NCBI RefSeq assembly: GCF_020080835.1
Contig: NC_058164.1
Location: 19,586,688 to 19,650,687, forward strand
Direction of reading: 5' to 3'
Source of the DNA: Cotesia glomerata
Taxonomy: Eukaryota; Arthropoda; Insecta; Hymenoptera; Braconidae
DNA length: 64,000 nucleotides
The notes under the pieces: generated by a model
Seen by the model: the letters and a program-made list of their open reading frames with translations, nothing else
What the model was told of the DNA's origin: nothing
The model's database searches: none
Program-made: the position numbers and the translations under genes
In this document: in pieces, positions 38,075 through 49,917 of the stretch
How positions within the stretch are numbered: the stretch's first letter is position 1
Layout of the letters: every line of letters starts with the position of its first letter

Positions 38075-39925
38075 AAAATGAATAATGGTATAGCATTATA
38101 ATTTTTTTACTAAAAAATAATTATTTATTTATTTACTACTTTTCATTTTCTCTATTTCAGTTTTTTCTGATGATAGTTCCAGCCATGCAAGTCTTCATTT
38201 TTATAATCAACAAGAAATCAAACGTGAATTTTATTACCAAAATTAAGCTTTTTTTTTATTTATCTTTTTTTATTACTAATAATAATCATATATAAATATA
38301 ATTCTTATCTTTGCACTTGGTATAATCGTACTTAACATTCAGTTTCATATGTTTTTAAATAAAATTTAATTTGATTATATATTGTGTGTTTTCAAAAGTT
38401 GTAGTAGTGGAGAGTTTGAAATTGTCAGCTATTTACTAAATGAACTGAAAAATAGCAAAAAGTTAGGCGGTATTTTATAATCGAATAGTTTTATTTAAAT
38501 GGAAAAAAAATAAAATATTTTCGTTCATCAGATTTACAATCAATTTTGATAATTTCTGATGCACTGGATGTAATAAACACCGCAAATTTTAATTCAACGA
38601 TGGAAACCAGTTGGTATGATATTTTCACCAGCACAGTCATTGAATTGTTTCATAATAATTAATACCGCACCAGTAGATGATATCAAATAACTGATAAATT
38701 TTTTTTTTTTGTTCCTGATAATTGGAGGTAACTTCTTTTCATTTTTGTTCTTGGCTGTGGTCTTTCTTTTGGTCTTTGTTGTTGCTAGTCGTTTCGGCTT
38801 ATTTTCTTTAACATTGATAACTACTTAACGTTTGTGTCTGATAGATGATTTTGATTTATTTGTGCTAATTAAATACATATTTTTAGCAGAATTCAAGTCT
38901 CTGTCAATATACATTTTATATCCTTTAGTTTTGATTGACTATTGTTTTTAAATAATTACTTAAAATCTAATGAAATTAACAATATTAACTATTGAATCAG
39001 TCAGATTATTAGAAAATTGGAAGAATATTATAAATATTATAAAAAAGTTCTTCGTTTCAATAATTTCAAATGAGTAAATATATAATTTTATCTTTAACAT
39101 AAATTTATTGAATACAAAAGTTAACAAATACACTTGAATTACATTAATTTCTTAACATAAATTTTAATGAACTATAAAACAAAGCCATTAAAATTTTTAC
39201 AAAATAATTTTTTTTTTTTTTCAATATATTAACGGAATATTGAATTATGTTTTATAAACTAAACGAAAATTAGTTATTACAATAGTCTACTTTTCTCAAG
39301 TATCGTTCTATTCAAACAATACTACTCAGTTTGTTCAATTATTATTAGTAACTGATTATAATTATTAAATGTAGTTATAAATAACTATTTTTACACACAT
39401 GATTTGTTAACTTTCAACAAAACTATTCAGAAATTTGAATATCAATTTTATATATGTCATAAAATATCAAGTAACGCGTTAAACAATGATTAGTTTTTGT
39501 GAATGATTAATAACAGGTATAGTATTAGCTATAGTATCAAAAACAAAATTGTTTTTCAATATTCTAATTATAAATTTTGATTTTTGATGAATCTTTAAAT
39601 GAAATACCTTTTTACGTTTTACAAACTAAATAAATTAACAATTCTAAACTTATATAAACACTAATCACAAACAAAGTTAATTATTTAATATTCCAGATAT
39701 CAACTTCAAATATTAGTCTAGAAAAAGTTTAGTGCTGAGTACGTAAATAAAAATATTGCACCTATAGTTAACTTATGTCATTTCGCCTTTAATTAAAAAT
39801 TAATTTACTTTAGCGAAAAATCTAACGTTGTTTAAGTATTATTTTACTTAAATAAATCAATTTAACGAATTAATCATAAATTAAATAGAGGTCCAATTAA
39901 CCCAAAAAAAGCTGATTACCGATAT
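38075..39925. other. AT-rich intergenic region
   Basis: No confident gene. Two coding-like stretches stand out: 38519-38660 plus (contains SILIISDALDVINTANFNST) and 38705-38830 minus (Lys/Thr-rich, contains PKRLATTKTKRKTTAKNK). Neither has a start, splice sites or homology that I can support. Confidence 0.45.
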
Positions 39926-41701
39926 TCAGTAGAAATTTCTAATTTGAGAACATAAAGTCCCAATAATTTGTCGTACTTTTTTGAATGGTAGAGGAGGGTT
40001 CTTCAAACCCACTTGTGGACCATAATATTCATACAAATCTGAAAGATTGTTTTTATAATAAATTATTATTAAATATCATCACTGATAAATATGATGGAAT
40101 ATTAATTTTTAATAATTTTTTTCTTACCAATTATGTCCTGAACTTGACTGTCATTGACGAGAAGACTCGGGTAAATTTTACCAGGATACTTACGTGTTGG
40201 CTCTTTCAATGCAATCTTGGGCATTCGATCACGTCCATAGTAATGAATTATTATTTTTTTCGTTAGCTCCATTTTACTCATTTTTCTAAAGAGACGATTT
40301 GAAAAATCCTTGGGCATGGTAATATTATTAACAATTAATTCCTATTAACATAAAAGTACATGTATTTTCAATATTTTAAAAAGATAAAAAAAAATAGAAA
40401 AAGAAATTAATATACTTTACAAGAAAAAATAATTACCCGATCATTATTGAACCCTGGCTTGTAATTATCAACAACCAGATTACTTCCAATCGGTGTTGTG
40501 TGTTTCTTGATGTGAGTAAAATGGGTACCATTTCTGCGTCGTTTCTTTTTTATCTCCGGCATTTCAGCGATCGAGGACTCTTGAGAAGATACAGAAGGAA
40601 TAGATTCATCTTCAAATTCTGCATTCTCTTGATTAAATAAATCAACATGATCATTCGCAGAATTTTGTGGCAAAGAATCTTGTGTGAGCTCTGCTTCTTC
40701 TTTTTCTCTTTCTTCTCCCGTAGCCTGGACATTGGTTTGGCTTGTAGATAATGAAGAATCAGTAAGCAAAATTTCGTTGCCGTTTTCAAGATGTTGAGAC
40801 TGAATCTTCACAGGTGTAGCTTTCGAGAGATCTACATTTTTTAGCGGAAATTCAAGAGTTTCAAGTATTGTATTTATATTAAAATTATCCTTAGACGCTT
40901 GAGTAGCCGAAAATTGTGAAAATACGTCGTTTGCTTCATCAACCTCCATTGATGAACGCTCATCATGTTGTGGTGACATTACCAACTGCTCATCTACGGC
41001 ATCTCCAAAAAATAATGCAATATCCGGTGTTGAAGACTGGCGAATCTTCTTTGAACGCAACGAAAGCTTTCTTGGAGATTTATCAAAACCATCTGTAAAG
41101 CAATGAAAATAGCTGGGTAAGTTCTAAGTTATTTTTCTTAAAAAAATTTATGTTATAATTGCTATTATAATTTAATTACCATTAGGTTGATGAGTAACTA
41201 ATTTTTTCATTGTGTTGGTGTCCTGTAAGCTAATAGAGCGGGTACGACGTTGAGTGACAATTTCTGATGATTGAGAATCTCTATCAAAATCTAGTGTTTT
41301 GCTGTTGATATTTGTGTTATGAGAAGCGGAATGTGAATTTTGTGAGCCGAAGCTGGTCGCCATTTCATCGCTGCTACTTTCATTGTCAATTTCGGGACCC
41401 AGACCACTATCTTCGTCCACAGACAAATTTTCCTTTTCAGATGATTTGGATGACTGAAATTTCATTAAATTAATAAATTACATTCAGAAGATATAAATAA
41501 TAAAATCCTTATGGTTAAATAGCATTCTGTAAAAAAGTACTAGCTAGCTGAAGATAGCGTCCTCAAATGACCTTGAATTTCAAATGATGCTTATCCATAA
41601 ATTAATGAAATAACAATTATTAATTAATAAAATATACTCACAGAGAGACGTTGTTTTTTGCTTGGAGTGAAATTCATATCCTTCGCAGTGCGTTTAAACA
41701 T
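39926..41701 (-). CDS. Uncharacterised acidic, Ser-rich protein with CDK-type sites and a conserved-looking basic C-terminus
   Basis: I do not recognise the family. Five exons on the minus strand, 41701-41642, 41453-41180, 41092-40437, 40341-40128, 40038-39926, join in frame with GT-AG introns to give 438 residues. The N-terminus MFKRTAKDMNFTPSKKQRLS has a TP site and basic patches. Residues about 21-330 are acidic, Ser/Thr/Gln-rich and probably disordered, with further SP/TP sites (DKSPRKLSLRSKK, SSTPDIALFFGD, VMSPQHDE). A bipartite-like basic cluster EIKKKRRRNGTHF follows at about 290. The last about 110 residues are denser and look folded (KMELTKKIIIHYYGRDRMPK, IYPSLLVNDSQVQDII, DLYEYYGPQVGLKNPPLPFK, KVRQIIGTLCSQIRNFY). 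A nuclear, cell-cycle-phosphorylated protein is my inference. Exon structure is well supported; function is not. Confidence 0.72.
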
Positions 41702-44360
41702 TTTGATAATAAAATTACCAACTTCTTGTTACAGACAACGCGATGAGACGCTAATGGCGTTGCAGCTTTTGTAGTTGAGGATTTAATAATGAGGTAATTA
41801 AGTTAATCCTTTGTTCTATCTAAAACTATCGGCGCCACCTGCACCAAACATACATAATGCATAGTTTGATAACAATTAGGGTGCCCAAATTTTTTATAGT
41901 ATGAAATTAACTTAATTGTGCAAGGTGAATTATACTTATATGTATATATCATGTTTATAGATATTTCATGTTTTTCATGGCCAATACAACGTAAAGGACC
42001 TCCCAATTGTTGACTTTGGTTAAATTTCAGCTTTATTACCTTCATTTTTAAATTCTTAAACAAAATTCTTTTGTAAATAATTGAAAATACTGAATACTTA
42101 ACGCAATAAAGTTCAAAAATAAATAATACTGAAATGAGCAGACATCTGACAATTTTTGAAATTTTTATAACGAATCAATTATGACAAAAGAAAAATATTT
42201 TTGAAAATTCACACTTATATTTTTTTTTTTTATTTTTACTCGGAAAATTTTTTTCATAATAATTTGATATTTTCATAAAGTTAGCAGTCACTTGATCGTT
42301 TTTTAATTTTCTTTAACAAAAAAACTTTTTCCGAAAAATTATTTAAAAAATTGCATTTTTAATTTTTTTTCATTTCTACATGTCAATTTTTTTTTCATTT
42401 TTTTTTTACTATAATTTATAAGTTAAAAAAAATTTTTTTAATTATCAAATATCTACTAAATTAATTTTTATTAATTTGATTGTTAAAAAAATTGTAAGAT
42501 GTTTGTTGATTTCAGTGTTATCAAAAATTAATTTTTATTTTATTTCATTCTTTTGAATAACTAAAATTTCACAAGTGATTGTCACTAAGAAAATTTTCTG
42601 TAAACGTTCATGAAGTATCATCCTATTATTCTTCGTTTACTATTTGAACTTTACACTAAAAAAGTTTTCAAGAATTTGAGTTATTGTTTTCAGTCCAATT
42701 TCCAAAAATCAAGTTTTTATCAAATTTTATCAAAAAAAAAAAAAAAAATGATATAATAAATAAAAGTAGTAAGCTTTTCATATTCTGCAGATCAGAATTA
42801 CAAAGTAAAATGATGAAATCTTTTAATGAAAAAAATTTGTATTACAAAAAAAAAAACAAAATCTAGAAGTTAAAATTTTTTTATTAATCAACTTGTACCA
42901 CCAGAATCGTTTCTCAAAAATTGAATGGTTAACAAGAAGTAAAAAAAATACAGTGATATAATAAGCAATTGAAATTGTTTAGATATGATGTATCACAAGT
43001 AAAACAAAAAAAAGTTGAATTAAAATCTAATTACGTGATATTTTAGTCGTATTTTTTTGTAAACTTTTTAACTAGAATTCATTGCAGTGTTAATTATATT
43101 AAAATAGTTACAAGGCTTACACAAATAAGAACGACAAATATGACCTTTTAAAAACTTTTAATAAACCTAAAAATTATGGTCAATTAAAAAAAAAACAAGG
43201 TTTTGTAGCGTTATATAAGAAATTACATTTATTGATAATGTATAACCAAATAAAAAAAAAATAACACATTTTCAAAATATTTGAGGGTGTGGCGTTTATT
43301 TAAAAAGCCTATTATTTTAGTTATGTATATACAATTTAATCTTTGATCGTTCTAAAGTCAAGTGAAATTTAACTGGCAAGAGAATTGGCTTACCAATACA
43401 ATAATTAAATTTTTATTTTGCCTACGTGGCCAAGGTTCTACTGGACGTATTGAATTATTAAAATTATTTTATTGATAACAGTATTTAATCATGGAATGAA
43501 AATACTCTTGACAAAAAGACTAATTATAATAATTACTTAAACTAATTTAAATGAAATAATTTGTCTTATTTTAGTCTAATATCTCTCTTTTTTCATATAC
43601 TCTTGTTTTGCTTCCTTTTTCAACATTTTTTTCTAAAACATATGTACATTTTATATTTTGGAAGATTTGTATAATCAATAGTTTGAATTATAATATAAAT
43701 ATTCATCAGTAATAATTAATAATCATCACTGAATAATTTACTAATTATTTAACAAAAATAATTTTATCATATATATTCAAACTTTTTTGAAATGATTAAC
43801 AATCCATTAAACAATACTCAATTAATTGAAGGTATACAGCATCAAATAACAAATAAATAGATTCTAATTAAATTTTTTTCCTTTAAATCGTTCAAAATAA
43901 ATTTAATTAATTCCAAATAATATTGGAATATTAATAATGATAATAAGCAATTAATTAAATTAATTAAAGTAGTACGATAAATGGACGGTCATTAAAAACA
44001 AAAGTTATGATAAAATATTATTAAACCTATCAGAAAAATGAAATAAATTATACTTATGAGTTTAGATACATATATAGTTGATTGTATTAAAAAAAAATTA
44101 TCAATTGATGAAATAACAATATAATTTCAATTATATTTTTTTCTCTAAATTTGAAAAATCGGACTTAATTTTCTATCTAAAGTATTGTAAAAAGATTCCT
44201 AAGAGTTTTTGTTCATTTTTTTTATCTTACAAAAATGATTTAGTAGAGCCATACAAATTATTTGTCAATTATTGCACTTTTACATGAAGTTTCTTTAGGC
44301 TTTTGCTGCATTGAAAAATTTTTTCCACAGCCTAATATTAAAATTTTTTATTTTTTTTTT
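41702..44360. other. AT-rich intergenic region
   Basis: It contains a long or double copy of the TGATACTGAAATT MITE family (42123-42523). The 86-codon minus-strand frame at 41803-42063 lies in the presumed promoter of the preceding gene and is not convincing. Nothing else supported. Confidence 0.5.
42123..42523. mobile_element. MITE, TGATACTGAAATT family (long copy)
   Basis: The left end AATACTGAAATGAGCAGACA with TCTGACAATTTTTG, and the right end GATGTTTGTTGATTTCAGTG with TTATCA, are inverted. An internal AGTTAGCAGTCACTTGATCG suggests two overlapping or nested copies. Confidence 0.6.
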
Positions 44361-44918
44361 TTATAAATTATATGACCAAGCTCCTTTCGCTGATTGAATA
44401 TACCGCAATTGCCTGACATCAGGGCTATTAACACGCCTAACACAACAAGTTTCATCTATAGTTTGATAGTCTCTCGTATAATTTTCTCGTTTAGAAAGAG
44501 CATAAGGAATACTTTCACTACTAGCAATTCTTCGAACATAATTTCCTTTTACATCTTGAATTTGATTAAAACATGAATTTTCTGAATGAGTTAGATCTTT
44601 TATTCTCCTGCTACAGCTTTTGTGATCTGTTAGTGGTTCGTCAATATACTTATCACCAATAATTTTACTATCAAATCCACGAGGAGAAGTCATTGAAGTT
44701 AGTATTGGACTTTTTTCACCGGTCATTTTATCATGTTCTCCAAAATAACGTGGACTTGGATCAATAGAAACATTCTTAGTAGACCGTATCTTAGTTTCAC
44801 AGTTACATAAATCATAAAAACGATCTAAATCCAGTGGTGCTGCTGTATTTAAAGAGTCAGAATATTCAGGACTTGGTGCCATTGAGTCGACATTAACCAT
44901 TGATAATGGCAAATTCAT
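44361..44918 (-). CDS. Downstream open frame of 185 codons, in frame with CFAP410 after two UGA codons
   Basis: ATG at 44918-44916, TAA-terminated at 44361. The protein is hydrophilic and protein-like, not a homopolymer artefact: it includes SMAPSPEYSDSLNTAAPLDL, DRFYDLCNCETKIRS, ESIPYALSKRENYTRDYQTI, DETCCVRRVNSPDVRQLRYI and ends SAKGAWSYNL. It has several SP motifs and no membrane segment. The frame is the same as that of CFAP410, whose stop TGA lies 33 bases upstream. The 11 intervening codons contain one more TGA and a G/C-rich stem-loop (44920-44941). It may be a readthrough extension of CFAP410, a second cistron on the same mRNA, part of an alternative isoform, or a separate gene missing a 5' exon. 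I know no homologue. Confidence 0.6.
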   Translation of the reverse strand: MNLPLSMVNVDSMAPSPEYSDSLNTAAPLDLDRFYDLCNCETKIRSTKNVSIDPSPRYFGEHDKMTGEKSPILTSMTSPRGFDSKIIGDKYIDEPLTDHKSCSRRIKDLTHSENSCFNQIQDVKGNYVRRIASSESIPYALSKRENYTRDYQTIDETCCVRRVNSPDVRQLRYIQSAKGAWSYNL

Positions 44919-44919
44919 A

Positions 44920-44941
44920 GCCGTGCCCCGATGGGGACGGC
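44920..44941 (-). promoter_or_regulatory. G/C-rich stem-loop between the two in-frame UGA codons and the downstream ORF
   Basis: On the coding strand GCCGTCCCC, loop ATC, GGGG, bulged C, ACGGC form a nine-pair stem. It starts two bases after the second TGA (context TGA-CG). In this AT-rich DNA such a stem is unusual. Stem-loops just 3' of a UGA-C stop are a known stimulator of readthrough in insect genes such as headcase; the assignment here is inference. Confidence 0.55.
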
Positions 44942-44951
44942 GTCAGATACA

Positions 44952-47900
44952 TCATTCTTCTAATTCGTCCATTCTATTGCGAACTGCCATCTCGACCACT
45001 TCTAAACTCGGATAATCCAATTCTTTTACAAGACACAAAACAGCGGACAAAATGTTTGAGTTCTAAACAAAAAATAAACGAATAATAATTATTTAAATAA
45101 CAATAAGAACTCTTAAATTAACTGCAAAAAAATTCTATTTACTCTCGTAACAGGCCTCCTATGATAATGAAATCGACATTTTTCTTTTTCTGAATGTCGT
45201 ACCCAGCCTGGCATCTCTCGAGGATCCTCCTGCGTTAGAAATAATTAATATATTAAATATAATTATAAAAAGTGCCACTCGAAAGCCGAAATAGAAGTAG
45301 ATTTCCTACTTAAATAAAATCACAATACTAATAATACAAATACTTCAATCACGTTGATGAAATTCTCTTTTCCTAAATTAAAACGAATGTAATAGTAAAA
45401 TTTCATTAAATATCTACAGACGAATAGGTTATTTTTAGTCTAGGAGAATAAAATTACATGAAAATTAAAGCTCGTTTAATGGGCTTCAAAATTCAATTTA
45501 CAAAAATTCGATAAGTTATTTCATTAAAAAGTTATCCGCGAAAGAAACTGCCAAAATATGAATTTTTACGATTTTGAAAATTTTGAAACCCTGTAATTTC
45601 TGAACTACTTGACCGATTAAGCTCATCTTTGAACTTGACCTTGGTATTTGTCTAAAGATTAAGTATGTTGAGTTTTGAAAAGATCCATTATGAATTAGAG
45701 ACGCTATCGTCCGGACAAGCCGTGTTATATCGTATATATAAATACATACATACATAAACTTTTGAACCATATGTATTTTCTGAATCAGCTCGACAAACTT
45801 AGTCAGAAAATAGTAAAATTTTTCGAAAGTTCTGCCATGAGGACAAATGCAATAGTTAGATTTCTATGAAGTCTACTAAAAAAAAAATTCACATCAACAA
45901 AACAAAATACAAGTTAACTGACCCTTTCATTTTGATGAGCAGAAGTTCGTCTTGATTGGTGTGGCTCTTCGTAATCTAGTTGTCTTCTATCCTCACATTC
46001 ATAAATATTACGATCAATAGATCGTCTTTCATCACCATATTCGTTTGCAGAGTAAGCTGTCCTTGGTGACGGCAGTACCTGTTGTGAGCGATGAGTATTG
46101 GGTTCACTCGATCTTTCATATTCAGTACTGTAACCACGACGATCTTCATAATCTCCATTTTGTCTAGCTACTGCCGGTCGATCATCGTAATCCTAAAATA
46201 CATTCAAATTAAAAAAATAAATTAATTCAAATATATTATCATTGTGAATAACGACCGAAAAAAAAATCCAGTATATTGAATAACCGTACATAATATTGAA
46301 TTTCAATAATATATTTCATTTCTTGTTTTAGTTCAATACCGTTACGTTAATATTCAGTAATTGAAAAAGTTCACATAAAAAAAATTTCATTCGATTTTTA
46401 AATTATAAAAGTACTTAGCAATAAAATATTGAAATAAAACATTAAAAAAGTTAGGAAAAGTAGCGAATGACTCAAGAATGAAAGTACAAGCCAAGTTGGA
46501 TTACAATTGTGACAAGGCAAATCACATGCTCTAATTCTGTTGCGTAAATAGAGATTATAGTTTCATATCGGTGTACATCATGAAATTGTACTATTCATTA
46601 TGTTTAAATTAAAAATGAAATTAAAAATTTTTTTTCTGATTATGATCAAAAGGCACCCCATAGTTTTTATGAAATAAAAAAAAAATGCAAAAAAATTTGT
46701 TAAACTAGCATAGAAGCTAAATAATTAATTTACCGATTTTTATTATACTTAGCAGTACCTTAGAAATCTCAGGAATGTTAGTCTGCAAACTGTGACCATT
46801 GGTACGAGATTCAACTGACTTAGCTGCTTCATCTTTGATTTGATTTTTAGTTTGGCCATTTTGAAGCTGGTAGTTATTAATCATTAATCGGTACTTATTA
46901 ATTTATTCTTAATAATTAATTGATTAATAATACTATAAAGTTATGTTAACATAAAAAGCTTTAAAGAATTGCTTAGAATAAAATAAAAATTTTTAATATT
47001 TACATCATAATTGTAGTGATTATTTTGAGAGTATTGATGAGGAGATGACGCATTGTAATTAGCATTTCTTCGATCTGTGTCTTGATATTCTTCATGTCCT
47101 TGATGGGGATCATCATAGCTTCTCTGTGAATTATAAAAACAATAATTAGAATTTATAAACTGTTTTTTATTTTTTTTTTTATTTTTATTTTGTTGAAATA
47201 AAATCGTCAACTAAGTGTGAAATATTTTTCATATGAAATGATGAAATTTATTTATGATTTTACCTGGTCACTAGACGAACTGTATCTCCTATTTCTTTCT
47301 AATTCAACTTCGTCAATGAATTCGGCGACTTCCTGATTATAAGCATTAGTAATACAAAATATTAGTAACAAAAATAACTTTTAATTAAAACATACGAATT
47401 TTAGTACAGTCATATTTTTTAAAACATGCGATTGAAAGAAATAAAATAATATGTAATATTACTTCTGGGCTCGCTAGATCAGATTGTGGAGGTGATGCAT
47501 CCATACTAAGTGGATGAACGAGAATTTTGCCGCGTGATAGTGCCACATTTATTTCGTCAGCAGTCACAAATTTATCATCAAGTTTTTCTAAATTCGGTAA
47601 AGCTCTTATTACAGCCATACGATACCTACAAGAATAATAAACAGCACATTTAATAACATTATTTGGTTGAAATAGCATTGAAGAAAGTAATTTAATTTAA
47701 TAAGAGAAAATTTATAATTGAGTTAATTAATACAGTGCGTGGATTATTGAAGAAAAATTCACTCGAAATAAAATCATTTATTACAAATGATAATTAATTA
47801 TTTTTATGATGATTCTTACCCTTCTCTTTCGGCGCAAGGATTTTCTTCGAGCCATAAATTTCGAAGATTTGGTAAATTTTGTAAATAACATATTTCATTT

Positions 47901-48794
47901 AAATCTGTTATATTATTTCTTCTAACAAATAAGTCCTTTAAATTTGAACAGTATTGAAAATCTGCTAAACTGTTGATTTTGTTGACGCTGTAAAATGTAT
48001 GCATAAATACATTAATACTACTTATTAATTATAATTATTGATGACAAATAATAATTTAATACGTAGTTTTTAATTACTACGTACTAATTTATTACAATAA
48101 CTTTTTAATAAAACATCATGTTCTTTAAATGATACCGATTAAGTGACTTGATTAATTTAAAAAAAATAACAATTTCGTATAGAGTAATTAATTCAAATTA
48201 AAATTTATGAAATCAATTATTAAATATTTATAATTTTGCTGAGTTTGAAGGATTTAGAGTAGGTAGAACAACCTATTCTGAAGAAATGTGTAGGCTCAGT
48301 GGCCTTGAAGTTGAACAAGTATCAAGCAATCACATGCATATGTTTAAAAAAACATTTATTGAATTGTCTTTTAAAGGTAAAACAGTTAATCGATATCGAA
48401 AGTAAATAAATTGCTTTATATATTATTTTTAAATCCATACCTTAGTGATAAAACTTCTACTTTTTTCAATTCACGTAGAATACTCACATCTGTCAACTCG
48501 GAGCCCCTGTAATTAAAAAATTATCTTATCATTAAAAATTAAAATAATTTGATACTTAATTAATAAAAATTAATTGGCAATTATTGAATACTGTTGAAAT
48601 AAACAGTAATGATAAGAAAAAAAATTTCGGCGACCAATAATGGAAAAATTATTGCAATAATCTAAACACTTTTATCAAATATATGTAAATAAATAAAATC
48701 AACAAATTACTCACCAACAATTTAATTTTTTAACTGCTGTAAGATCAGAAATTCGTGATCTAGCAACAACCATTTCTTCCGTTAGTCTCACCAT
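44952..48794 (-). CDS. CFAP410: Cilia- and flagella-associated protein 410 (C21orf2/LRRC76 orthologue)
   Basis: Ten exons on the minus strand: 48794-48715, 48506-48441, 47987-47820, 47625-47463, 47332-47264, 47123-47004, 46866-46759, 46192-45923, 45229-45143, 45062-44952. Phases and GT-AG borders agree, giving 413 residues (human about 256). Residues 1-150 are the leucine-rich-repeat domain with LRRCT cap: MVRLTEEMVVARSRISDL, KKLNCWGSELTDVSIL, LFVRRNNITDLNEICYLQNL, LRNLWLEENPC, YRMAVIRALPNLEKLD. The middle (about 160-375) is a long Tyr/Arg/Asp/Gln-rich disordered insert absent from vertebrates. The last 36 residues, NILSAVLCLVKELDYPSLEV followed by VEMAVRNRMDELEE, match the conserved C-terminal oligomerising helix of CFAP410. 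Known role: ciliary/basal-body protein, in vertebrates working with NEK1. An unusual downstream frame follows the stop codon. Confidence 0.9.
45273..45878 (-). repeat. Dispersed repeat, copy 2 (in CFAP410 intron 8)
   Basis: Reverse-strand counterpart of 785-1490; the ends (CTATGAAGTCTACT and GCCGAAATAGAAGTAGATTT) and the core (CATATGTATTTTCTGA, TAAACTTTTGAACC) match. It is about 100 bp shorter because its microsatellite is only a few units. Confidence 0.7.
48238..48405 (+). pseudogene. Coding-like fragment antisense in CFAP410 intron 2
   Basis: 55 codons plus a TAA stop with clear protein-like composition and no poly-A/T content: AEFEGFRVGRTTYSEEMCRL, SGLEVEQVSSNHMHMFKKTF, IELSFKGKTVNRYRK. 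The frame stays open to 48211 upstream but has no suitable start codon. I do not recognise the family. It could be an orphan exon of a plus-strand gene or a retro-inserted fragment. Confidence 0.35.
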
Positions 48795-49193
48795 TGTGAA
48801 ACATTTAATTTTCTATTTTATTGTTTTTTTTTATTTTTCACAAATTAACGCAAAGAAAAATTTAATTTGATTATAAACAAAAAATTAATATCAATACTTG
48901 TAATTTAATAAATTAAGTGACAGTCACTTAGTGAATACTCAATATAAAGTAAAATAATTACTATGTGGTGGAAAACATATTTTATTATATTTTTTTTAAC
49001 TGTAAAATAATTTCTCACGTTTGAAAAGAGTTGTTTATGAAAAGATTACACAAACCATACGTCATCATGGTTCTTGCTCGACTGCTATGAAACAGGCCGT
49101 GAAAGAAATAAAGTGTTAGTGTGTGTGGTGAATCACAGACAATAGAAATAAGAGACGGGAAGTTAAAAAAATCAATGTGATTTATATTTTAAT
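48795..49193. other. Presumed CFAP410 promoter region
   Basis: 400 bases upstream of the CFAP410 start codon; AT-rich on the gene side, more mixed toward 49020-49150. No element recognised. Confidence 0.4.
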
Positions 49194-49890
49194 CCCTGAT
49201 AGCCACCTTAACTCAAACTTTTATTCAATCTACTGCCAAAATTTGTAGCCAACTTGATGAAAAAAGTTGCAAACCAAACGTTTTTACTTAAGTTGTCTAC
49301 AAGTTACACTGCAATTTGACGTCAAGACTTGCAGTACAAGTATTTTATTCAAGTTGTAGTAAAATTGTAGTACAATTTAACCAAAATTTGGGTGTTAATT
49401 TGTATTCAAATTGGGGCTGTAGATTTTAGTCAATTTGTGTACAACTATTGTACTGTAAAAATTTACGGCAAACTTGATGTCAAGTTAACTGTAACTGCTG
49501 AAATCCAACTACCCTGATAGCCACCTTACCTATAATTTACTGTCAATCTACGTCCGCAATTTGAAGCTAACTTGACGGAAAGAGTTGGCAAAGCGAGCGA
49601 TTACCTATTAGTTACCTATAACTTACCTGCAAATAGACGTCAAAACTTGCTGTACAAGTATTTCCGTCAAATTGTAGTAAAGTTGAAAGGAAATTTAACT
49701 ACAAGTTTGATTGTTAACTTGTATTCAAGTTGCGGCCGTAGATTTCTGTCAGTTTTCTTACAACTGTTGTTGAGTGAAGAATTACCGCCAACTTGATGTA
49801 TAAATTAACCGTAACTGCTGGAAGTCAACACTTACTGAGAAAGCGCTGGCTATCAGGGTACTTTTAATCAAAGCGTGGCTATCATCAGGG
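49194..49890. mobile_element. CCCTGATAGCC MITE, outer copy interrupted by a nested copy
   Basis: Left end CCCTGATAGCCACCTTAACT at 49194; right end TGGCTATCATCAGGG ending at 49890. When the nested copy at 49512-49858 is removed, the remaining 49194-49511 and 49861-49890 make an element of about 348 bp, the same size as its siblings. The interior is rich in AACTTG/CAAGTT motifs. Confidence 0.75.
49512..49858. mobile_element. CCCTGATAGCC MITE, nested copy with TA target duplication
   Basis: Ends CCCTGATAGCCACCTTACC and GCGCTGGCTATCAGGG, bounded on both sides by TA (49510-49511 and 49859-49860). Length 347 bp, non-coding. A TA duplication is the hallmark of Tc1/mariner-type insertion. Confidence 0.85.
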
Positions 49891-49917
49891 TTATTATAAA
49901 AAAAATTTTATATGATA

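Noticed and set aside
41803..42063. 86-codon minus-strand frame
   Set aside because: It starts about 100 bp upstream of another gene's start codon on the same strand, with no family resemblance; likely chance.
44916..44954. Selenocysteine recoding at the two UGAs
   Set aside because: I could not evaluate a SECIS element, and many insects, Hymenoptera included, have lost selenoproteins; kept only as an alternative within the readthrough finding.
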